NCBI GenBank assembly: GCA_021793055.1
Contig: JAJYTL010000021.1
Span: 1-19,617 of the forward strand
Length of the DNA: 19,617 bases
Direction: 5' to 3'
Source: Pseudomonadota bacterium
GTDB lineage: Bacteria > Pseudomonadota > Alphaproteobacteria > Ferrovibrionales > Ferrovibrionaceae
Below are positions 14,860 to 19,617 of the stretch, piece after piece. A program made the translations under genes and the position numbers. A model generated the notes under the pieces. The model saw only the letters and a list, made by a program, of their open reading frames with translations. It had not been told where the DNA came from and made no database searches. Position 1 is the first letter of the stretch. The number at the start of each line of letters is the position of its first letter.

Positions 14860-15687
14860 ATGCCCGAGCTTCCCGAGGTTGAAACCGTCCGCCGCGGCCT
14901 GCTGCCGGCCCTCGAAGGCCGCCGTCTCGCCGAAGTCGCGGCACACCGCCCCGATCTGCGCCGGCCGCTGCCGCCGCGCTTCGCCGAGCGGCTGACCGGC
15001 CGCCGGGTCGAGAGCATCGGCCGGCGCGCGAAATACATCCTGATGATCCTAGACGACGGCATGGTGCTGATCGCCCATCTCGGCATGTCGGGGCGCTTCG
15101 TCGTCGCGCCGCGCCGCAACGCGCCGCCCGAGAAGCACGAACACGTCACCTTCGTCACCGACAAGGGCGTCACCGTGGCGTTCAACGATCCCCGCCGCTT
15201 CGGCCTGTTCGATCTGTGCGAGGCGGCGGCGCTTTCGCGCCATGCGCTGCTCGCCGGACTTGGGCCGGAGCCGCTCGGGCCGCAATTCACCGGCGCCGTC
15301 CTCGCCGCCGCCCTGGCCGGCAAGCGGACGCCGATCAAGGCGGCGCTGCTCGATCAGCGGGTGGTGGCTGGGCTCGGCAATATCTATGTCTCGGAGGCGC
15401 TGTTCCGGGCCGGCATCTCGCCGCGGCGGCTGGCCCGCACGGTGCAGGGCGCGCGGGCGGAAGCGCTGGCGCAGCATATCCAGGCGGTGCTCGAGGCGGC
15501 GATCGCGGCCGGCGGCTCGACGCTCAAGGATTACGCCAAGCCGAGCGGCGATCTCGGCTACTTCCAGCATGCCTTCGCGGTCTATGACCGCGAGGGCGAG
15601 CCCTGCCCGGCCTGCGCCGAGGGCGCGATCCGGCGCATCGTCCAGGCCGGACGCTCGACCTATTTCTGTCCGCGCTGCCAACGCTAG
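14860..15687 (+). CDS. mutM: Formamidopyrimidine-DNA glycosylase (Fpg)
   Basis: A 275-residue base-excision repair glycosylase/AP lyase removing 8-oxoguanine and formamidopyrimidines. The mature N-terminus PELPEVETVRRGL gives catalytic P2 and E3 after Met removal; K58 (GRRAKYILM) is the conserved lysine. QRVVAGLGNIYVSEALF is the helix-two-turn-helix. The C-terminal zinc finger has C249-x2-C252 and C270-x2-C273, with R265 in AGRSTYF. It is complete and normal in length. It is divergent from ubiE with 49 bp between starts, an arrangement common in alphaproteobacteria. Confidence 0.96.
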   Translation: MPELPEVETVRRGLLPALEGRRLAEVAAHRPDLRRPLPPRFAERLTGRRVESIGRRAKYILMILDDGMVLIAHLGMSGRFVVAPRRNAPPEKHEHVTFVTDKGVTVAFNDPRRFGLFDLCEAAALSRHALLAGLGPEPLGPQFTGAVLAAALAGKRTPIKAALLDQRVVAGLGNIYVSEALFRAGISPRRLARTVQGARAEALAQHIQAVLEAAIAAGGSTLKDYAKPSGDLGYFQHAFAVYDREGEPCPACAEGAIRRIVQAGRSTYFCPRCQR

Positions 15688-15796
15688 CGGCGCGATCGCC
15701 TGCGGCGGCGCCTAAGTGGGGCGGGCGGCTTCGACCCTGCGGCAGAGCCGGCGAGAGATCGCCCCTTGGTGTCGCCTTGCGCCTATACCGGGCCGA

Positions 15797-15818
15797 GACT
15801 CGATCCGAAGATCGTGTC
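15797..15818 (-). terminator. UUCG-capped hairpin downstream of the M20 deacylase gene
   Basis: On the minus strand GACACGATC-TTCG-GATCGAGTC forms a nine-pair stem with one mismatch and a C(UUCG)G tetraloop, known to be very stable. It starts 9 bases after the deacylase stop. There is no T-run, so it may be a stabiliser or a Rho-assisted end. The other 139-bp gap sequence after mutM shows nothing else clear. Confidence 0.45.
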
Positions 15819-15826
15819 CCGACGGT

Positions 15827-17107
15827 TTACTTCTTCTCGACACCGCACCAATCGGCGATGAACAGGGCCATCACTTTGGTGACCCGGCGCGTCGAATCGA
15901 GGTCCACGCGCTCGTCGAAGCCGTGGATCGATTCCGAGTAGGGGCCGTAGACCAGAGCGGGAATGCCGGCATAGAGGCCGAAGAAGCGCGCGTCCGTGGT
16001 GCCGGTCACGGCGACCTCCTCAAGGTCCGATCCGAACACGGCACGATGGGCCGCCGCCAAGGTCGAGACCTGCGTCTCGGCGTCCTTCAGCAGGTAACCC
16101 TCGGCCTCGAAGCCGTGGTAGACGATTTCGGGCGGCGAATTGTCGAGGAAGCGGTTCTTGCGCGCCGCACCCTGGATCGTCCGCTCGATCTCGCGTTTCG
16201 CCTCGGCGATGTCCTGGCCGGGGTAGACGGCGACGCGGACGTCGAACGTGCACCACGCCGGCACGCTCGATGGCCAGTCGCCGCCGGCGATCTTCCCGAC
16301 GTTGAGGTTGATCGGGTGCTCGACCTTATCGAAAGGCGGATAGGATGCTTGCCGGCGGTTCCACTCCTCCTCCAGCCCGTGCAGCGCCTGCATCAGGCCG
16401 AAGGCGGCCTCGATCGCATTAGCGCCGGCGCCGGCCTCGCGGACATGGACGGGAATGCCGCGAACGTGGACCTGGAACCACAGCACCCCGACCTGGGCAG
16501 TGAGCAGCTTGTCCCAGTTGGGTTCGGGAATCAGCGCGGCTTCCGCCCGGTAGCCGCGCGCAAGGCAGGCCAGCGCGCCATTGCCGGTGCATTCCTCCTC
16601 GACCACGGACTGGACGAAAACGTCCGCGGCCGGCCGGTAGCCGGCGCGCTCGAGAGCGTCGAGGGCGGCCAGGCAGCCAACGAGGCCGGCCTTCATGTCG
16701 CCTGAGCCGCGGCCGTACAGCCACTTGCCCTCGCGCCGCGGCTCGAAGGGCGGCGTCGTCCACATGTCGAGCGGCCCGACCGGCACGACGTCGATATGGC
16801 CATTGAGAATGAGCGAGCGGCCTTTCACCGTCTCGGCACGGTGGCTACCGACGACGTTGAAGACGTTATCGTAACTGACGTGAACCGGCGAGAAGCCGGG
16901 CAGGCTGCTGATGTCCTCCACCCGGACCGGGAAGCGGTCGACGGCCAGGCCGCGGCGGCGCATTTCACCGGCAAGGAAGTCCTGCGCCGTGTGCTCGTCG
17001 CCGCGTAGGGACGGAAACCGCACCAGTTCGGCGGTCAGCGCGACCTGTTCAGCAAAGCCCGCATCGACGGAATCGATGATGGCGGTTGTCGTTTCTCGAT
17101 CCAGCAT
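15827..17107 (-). CDS. ArgE/DapE-family deacylase (peptidase M20)
   Basis: A 426-residue zinc hydrolase of the M20 family. Metal and catalytic residues are present: H104 and D106 in NGHIDVVP, D137 in GRGSGDMKAG, E170/E171 in VVEEECTG and H395 near the C-terminus in SESIHGFDERVD. The dimerisation domain lies at about 220-330. These enzymes remove an acyl group from N-acyl amino acids such as N-acetylornithine, succinyl-diaminopimelate or related compounds. The substrate cannot be told from sequence, and no arginine or lysine gene is near. The frame opens at 17185, but ATG 17107 has AGAGGG and AGGA upstream and fits the family start, so it was chosen. It is convergent with mutM. Confidence 0.87.
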   Translation of the reverse strand: MLDRETTTAIIDSVDAGFAEQVALTAELVRFPSLRGDEHTAQDFLAGEMRRRGLAVDRFPVRVEDISSLPGFSPVHVSYDNVFNVVGSHRAETVKGRSLILNGHIDVVPVGPLDMWTTPPFEPRREGKWLYGRGSGDMKAGLVGCLAALDALERAGYRPAADVFVQSVVEEECTGNGALACLARGYRAEAALIPEPNWDKLLTAQVGVLWFQVHVRGIPVHVREAGAGANAIEAAFGLMQALHGLEEEWNRRQASYPPFDKVEHPINLNVGKIAGGDWPSSVPAWCTFDVRVAVYPGQDIAEAKREIERTIQGAARKNRFLDNSPPEIVYHGFEAEGYLLKDAETQVSTLAAAHRAVFGSDLEEVAVTGTTDARFFGLYAGIPALVYGPYSESIHGFDERVDLDSTRRVTKVMALFIADWCGVEKK

Positions 17108-17337
17108 TCCTGCCCTCTTTGCCTTGTAATCGCGCACAGCCACAATTTCCTGAGGGAAAAGGCTGTGGCGCCCCGATCCGCTCACTTAGATACGCAAGTA
17201 TTTCCGCCTCGCCTTGCTCTCCCCGCTCCCCGACGATGTCATCGGACGCGCCGGCTTGCAATGATGGCCGCATCGACGCCATGCTGTCTCACCCATAGAC
17301 GGCGGCATACCGGATATCAGGATCGTCGATCGTACAA

Positions 17338-17362
17338 GCACCGTTGGGTGGGCCAACGGTGC
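17338..17362. repeat. Perfect 10-bp inverted repeat with five-base loop
   Basis: GCACCGTTGG (17338-17347) and CCAACGGTGC (17353-17362) pair perfectly around GTGGG. It would be a very stable hairpin in RNA of either strand. No gene ends just before it on the plus strand, and the M20 gene starts about 230 bp away on the minus strand. Confidence 0.6.
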
Positions 17363-17557
17363 CATCGATTCCCATCGCAGTCAGCTAATCCGAGCAGGAA
17401 TCCGGTCCGTTTGCGAGCACGAGTGCCGATGATTGCGAGCGTCTACACTTAGCATCGAAGGATATCGAGCGGGGCGGGGCGTCGCCAGGAGCCCTCATTT
17501 TCTGTAGGAATCCAGACATTTTGGGGCCGAAGGTGACAGCCCAATACATTCCCGCAG

Positions 17558-17580
17558 GAATTGCTTAAATCCGGCAATTC
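17558..17580 (+). repeat. Hairpin GAATTGC-N9-GCAATTC just before the terminator
   Basis: Perfect seven-base arms at 17558-17564 and 17574-17580, only five bases before the terminator stem. Two neighbouring stems followed by a T-run are a common 3'-end layout of small RNAs. Confidence 0.45.
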
Positions 17581-17585
17581 GGACG

Positions 17586-17614
17586 CGTCGGGGGAAACCT
17601 CGGCGGCTTTTTTT
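17586..17614 (+). terminator. Intrinsic terminator, plus strand, without a recognised upstream gene
   Basis: CGTCGGGG (17586-17593) pairs with CCTCGGCG (17598-17605) in eight pairs including two G-U, over a GAAA loop, followed by GC and seven T (17608-17614). On the minus strand the G-U pairs become A-C mismatches and there is no T-run, so it works on the plus strand only. It ends one base before the hicB stop codon on the other strand, so it would also block antisense reading into hicB. Confidence 0.7.
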
Positions 17615-17615
17615 A

Positions 17616-17999
17616 TTAGCCTGCCAACTTCTGCTCGGCCGCCTCGACGATAAAGCGCGAGCGGTTGCCTCCGCTGGCCGCGTCGATGCGTCCCAAGAGA
17701 TGGCGAGGGATCATCACGTTGACGCGCTCAGCCTTGAGAAGGTCCGGCCTCACCTCTACCAAGATCACCACAGCATCCCTGCGATGCGGGTCGTCTTTCA
17801 GGGTTTCCATGGAAGACGGCACGGGAACCACGTCGCCCGCCTCCTCGATCGCGGCGAGGTGGCCGGCGAGCGCCTCCTGGGCCATGGCGATGGCTTCGTC
17901 CAGCGTGCGACCCGCGGTGACGCACCCCGGCACATCGGGAAACTCGACGCCATAGTCGCTGTCCGCCTCTTTGCGGATATATGCGATGAAGGACACCAT
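17616..17999 (-). CDS. hicB: HicB-family antitoxin
   Basis: A 127-residue antitoxin. The N-terminal HicB fold has YGVEFPDVPGCVTAGRTLDEA (about 16-36) followed by a helix AMAQEALAGHLAAIEEAG, which normally binds and blocks the HicA mRNA-cleaving toxin. The C-terminal part ERVNVMIPRHLLGRIDAASG then NRSRFIVEAAEQKLAG is a ribbon-helix-helix-like DNA-binding tail used for autoregulation. ATG 17999 lies four bases after the stop of the remaining hicA fragment, so the original order hicA-hicB is kept. Because the toxin is broken, this antitoxin is an orphan, either decaying, regulating only, or acting against another HicA (inference). Confidence 0.88.
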   Translation of the reverse strand: MVSFIAYIRKEADSDYGVEFPDVPGCVTAGRTLDEAIAMAQEALAGHLAAIEEAGDVVPVPSSMETLKDDPHRRDAVVILVEVRPDLLKAERVNVMIPRHLLGRIDAASGGNRSRFIVEAAEQKLAG

Positions 18000-18003
18000 A
18001 ACA

Positions 18004-18090
18004 TTACCTCGCCAGTTTCAGGCCGCTCTGTCGTTCGATCGAAGCCAGTGTGCCGCGTGGCAAATCTCGCTTTAGATGCGGAATGACGCT
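18004..18090 (-). pseudogene. hicA: hicA toxin remnant (C-terminal 28 codons)
   Basis: Directly before hicB a minus-strand frame reads SVIPHLKRDLPRGTLASIERQ then SGLKLAR and TAA (18006-18004). This is the C-terminal end of HicA toxins, where the family has a VP-H-x-x-RDL-x-x-GTL-x-x-I-x-RQ-x-GL pattern. In the same frame a TAA stop sits at 18093-18091, and before it only ENPALLLVP can be read, with no ATG and no RNA-binding N-terminal half. The catalytic histidine region of the toxin (GSHH-like) is not found in any nearby frame. The toxin is thus truncated and inactive. The upstream break lies within about 30 bp of the Fic pseudogene start, so the same rearrangement may have removed it. Confidence 0.72.
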
Positions 18091-18120
18091 TTATGGAACC
18101 AACAGTAAGGCAGGATTTTC

Positions 18121-18680
18121 ATGGCTTCGGCCCAAAAGAACCTGTTTTCAGGCCCAGTGAGCGTTTTTCAGGAAAGACGCCTTCCTGAAACCGCGACGCC
18201 TGCCGGCTACAGCGCTCTGATCGACGCCTATGGTCTGGACGTGCCGCTGCCCCGCAGCTTGTCTGCCATCAGCGCCCATCACCACATGCTCGAGCGCAAC
18301 TGTTGGCGGATCATGACGCCGCGCCATGCGTCAAGCGCACCATCGAACACGACCTGCCCTTTGAAACTGGCTTCCTCCGCCGCCACGATGAGTTCCGCCG
18401 CCGCATCGAAGGCGTGATTGACATGCCCGGGCGCACAATCGATCTGCTCTTCCGCCTCCTGGGTCAGAATAACGGTACGCTCTCGAACCGCGCCCGCGAA
18501 AAAGAATTCGCCGCGCTGACGGATGAAGAAGCGCAGCGTGTTGAGGCGATCTATAGCGATATTTTCGCAGACCCTACCGACCTGGATGTCAATTTGGCAG
18601 CCGATAACGGACTTGGCCGAAAATGGCATGCCGCATGCTACATGCCGCATGCCAAGAGAGCGAGGCTAGCCTCCTTCTGA
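18121..18680 (+). pseudogene. Fic family protein, internally deleted and frame-shifted remnant
   Basis: Two frames match opposite ends of one Fic-family type (usually about 500 residues). From ATG 18121 the frame reads a typical N-terminus, VSVFQERRLPETATPAGYSA then IDAYGLDVPLPRSLSAIS and WRIMTPRHA, to about 18330. A different frame, from about 18327, continues CVKRTIEHDLPFETGFLRRH, IDMPGRTIDLLFRLL and SNRAREKEFAALTDEEAQRV, which is the usual winged-helix C-terminus, ending at 18680. The central roughly 300 residues, including the catalytic HPFxxGNGR loop, are absent. Fic proteins transfer AMP or similar groups to target proteins; this one cannot. The junction lies at about 18324-18333. Family match is from memory and would need alignment. 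A ribosome-like AGGCAGG precedes 18121. Confidence 0.75.
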
Positions 18681-18970
18681 GCCGAGGCGGCGCAGCAAGT
18701 GGGCACTCTGCGGAAAAGAGCGACCCGCTATGCTCGCATAGGGGCCGCTCATAAAGCCCGAAAGGGGCCAGCGTCCAGTTTCGCCTCCCGTCCAGTATAG
18801 ATGCACGCGCACAGTGTGAACGGCATCGGTGCCGATCGCCTCATTTTGGCGATTGAGGTCCGATCTAGGCCAGTGTTTCCACCGACATTCTTGAATTCTT
18901 CCCGGTGCGCAAACGGGTTGTGTGCCGTAATCTCACTCGGCGGCAAGGCGTTCCCAAAAGCATTTAAGGC
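18681..18970. other. Intergenic stretch between the Fic remnant and the Xre operator
   Basis: About 290 bp with no gene that can be supported. A minus-strand open frame (18749-19234) crosses it and antisenses the Xre gene; its translation shows no known domain and no ribosome site. Base composition is more mixed than the core genes. It may hold relics of the rearrangement that broke fic and hicA. Confidence 0.35.
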
Positions 18971-19016
18971 TTGCGGATAGTCTATATATGGACTATATGT
19001 AGTTATATAGCTATAA
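18971..19016 (+). promoter_or_regulatory. AT-rich palindromic operator/promoter of the Xre-RES operon
   Basis: TTGCGG (18971-18976) is followed after 17 bases by TATATG (18994-18999), a plausible sigma70-like pair. Overlapping it is ATAGTC (18977-18982) inverted as GACTAT (18991-18996), then a perfect palindrome TATAGCTATA (19006-19015). CTATAT/TTATAT elements start at 18982, 18993 and 19003, about one helical turn apart. The tract is strikingly AT-rich in GC-rich DNA. Antitoxins of this family usually repress their own promoter, so this is probably the Xre binding site (inference). Confidence 0.6.
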
Positions 19017-19028
19017 GTGGAGCGTGAC

Positions 19029-19433
19029 GTGCCTGCGCAACCGCGTCCAGCAACAGCTACAGACCGAAGGGGCCTGTCTGGCCCAGCGCTACGCACGTTC
19101 TTCCGGATCGCCGACCTGTGGGACCTTTCGACCGAGGAACAGATGACCCTTCTCGGGGTCACGGCCCGTTCGACATTCTTCAAGTGGAAGAAAGACCCAA
19201 ATACGGCACTGCCAAAAGACACTCTAGAGCGCATTTCCTACATTCTTGGCATCTACAAAGCGCTTCAGATTTTGCTGCCTGATGAAAAGGCGGCCGATGA
19301 CTGGGTCAAGCGGCCAAACGAGGCGCCGCTGTTCAGCGGTCGGTCGGCGCTCGATCGAATGCTGTCGGGACAGGTCGCGGATCTGTTCGTGGTCAGGCAG
19401 TACCTCGATGCGCAACGAGGCGGCTGGGCGTGA
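19029..19433 (+). CDS. Xre/MbcA/ParS-type antitoxin of a RES toxin system
   Basis: A 134-residue antitoxin. Residues about 30-62 form a helix-turn-helix (LWDLSTEEQMTLLGVTARST then FFKWKKD). Residues about 85-134 form the toxin-binding domain (DUF2384/MbcA-ParS-Xre) with WVKRPNEAPLFSGRSALDRM and the C-terminal QYLDAQRGGW, which is the conserved end that plugs the RES active site. A GTG at 19017 is also in frame, but GTG 19029 has GGAG six bases before it, so it was chosen. The stop overlaps the toxin start by four bases (GTGA). The Xre part represses the operon and neutralises the toxin (family knowledge). The gene is complete and appears functional. Confidence 0.87.
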   Translation: MPAQPRPATATDRRGLSGPALRTFFRIADLWDLSTEEQMTLLGVTARSTFFKWKKDPNTALPKDTLERISYILGIYKALQILLPDEKAADDWVKRPNEAPLFSGRSALDRMLSGQVADLFVVRQYLDAQRGGWA

Positions 19434-19617
19434 CGTTCCCGGTGGTCCGCATCGAATGGAAGCCGTGCTGGCGGATCATTCCCAGCCGCTTTCCGCCAAT
19501 TCAGCTTTTCGAGCGGGTAACCGATCCTGAAGACCTCGAAGCAATCTTCGAGCTGGAGTCGCTAACGAATCCCAGGCTGCGCGACAAAGTCGGCGACATT
19601 CGGATTGTGTTGCCTGA
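19430..19617 (+). CDS. RES-domain NAD+-consuming toxin, 5' part (runs off the window)
   Basis: The first 62 codons of a RES toxin are present. The frame from GTG 19430 reads CWRIIPSRFPPIQLFERV, with the conserved R of WRIIPSRFPP, then TDPEDLEAIFELESLTNPRL and RDKVGDIRIVLPE, which is the standard start of the family. RES proteins act in the cytoplasm as NAD+ phosphorylases or glycohydrolases and stop growth by draining NAD+. The start overlaps the antitoxin stop by four bases and has GAGGCGG upstream, giving coupled translation. The catalytic core beyond residue 62 lies outside the window, so intactness cannot be judged. Confidence 0.87.
   Translation, partial: MTFPVVRIEWKPCWRIIPSRFPPIQLFERVTDPEDLEAIFELESLTNPRLRDKVGDIRIVLP

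Larger units (their letters stand above)
17108..17615. other. Gene-free stretch with strong hairpins and an orphan plus-strand terminator
   Basis: No convincing gene was found in about 500 bp. Open frames here are short, basic and unrecognisable. Three structures stand out: a perfect 10-bp hairpin (17338-17362), a 7-bp hairpin (17558-17580) and a GAAA-loop terminator with seven T (17586-17614). Together they suggest a plus-strand noncoding transcript or the relic of a lost gene. It forms the border between core genes and the toxin-antitoxin zone. Confidence 0.4.

Noticed and set aside
17165..17452. Plus-strand 95-codon open frame before the orphan terminator
   Set aside because: Basic, proline/arginine-rich product without a ribosome site; it contains the perfect 10-bp hairpin and stops about 130 bp before the terminator, so it is unlikely to be the terminated gene.
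18749..19234. Minus-strand 161-codon open frame opposite the Xre gene
   Set aside because: It is antisense to a clear antitoxin and its operator; no domain was recognised, although the part at 18780-18960 looks slightly protein-like and was considered as a relic.
1..19617. CRISPR array, tRNA, rRNA or complete insertion sequence
   Set aside because: No regularly spaced repeats, no tRNA T-loop with matching cloverleaf arms, no rRNA signature and no transposase motif were seen on either strand.

Overview
The window is a GC-rich bacterial chromosome segment, most likely from an alphaproteobacterium. The evidence is the chromosomal run ubiE-ubiB-coaBC-dut with a divergent mutM, the cysK/Rrf2 pair, and intergenic palindromes of the 'GGAGCATGATC' type that are common in Hyphomicrobiales and relatives. 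The exact order cannot be fixed from the sequence. No rRNA, tRNA, CRISPR array or intact insertion sequence was seen.

Layout. (1) 1-2395, plus strand: the end of a rubrerythrin without a C-terminal rubredoxin domain, then an HdrD/GlpC-like iron-sulfur protein, then a DUF3501 protein. This looks like an oxidative-stress electron-transfer module whose biochemistry is not settled. (2) 2526-5636, minus strand: a very large soluble histidine kinase with about six PAS domains, including an internal tandem duplication of a two-PAS unit. It is visibly lower in GC than its neighbours and is followed, on its upstream side, by about 860 bp of lower-GC DNA without a convincing gene but with three perfect palindromes (5776-6016). 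(3) 6503-8227: a secreted SH3-domain protein divergent from a D-2-hydroxyacid (glyoxylate/hydroxypyruvate) dehydrogenase. A large bulged hairpin overlaps the dehydrogenase stop codon and is followed by a degenerate dispersed-repeat element. (4) 8348-14810, minus strand: a seven-gene codirectional run read as ubiE, ubiB, coaBC, dut, an Rrf2 regulator, cysK and moeB. It covers quinone synthesis, coenzyme A synthesis, dUTP hygiene, cysteine synthesis and sulfur-carrier activation. mutM diverges from ubiE at 14860. (5) 15827-17107, minus strand: an M20-family ArgE/DapE-like deacylase.

(6) 17108-19617 is an accessory zone of toxin-antitoxin genes in different states of decay. It holds a gene-free stretch with strong hairpins and a good plus-strand intrinsic terminator that no recognised plus-strand gene explains (candidate small RNA). 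An intact hicB antitoxin follows, with only the last 28 codons of its hicA toxin left. Next is a Fic-protein pseudogene whose N-terminal and C-terminal ends are joined out of frame by a large internal deletion. Last comes a Xre/RES system that looks intact as far as the window shows (the RES toxin runs off the edge), preceded by an AT-rich palindromic operator/promoter.

The best candidates for under-described biology are the rubrerythrin/Fe-S/DUF3501 module, the duplicated-PAS kinase with its palindrome cluster, the orphan terminator with upstream hairpins at 17338-17614, and the Xre/RES operator.
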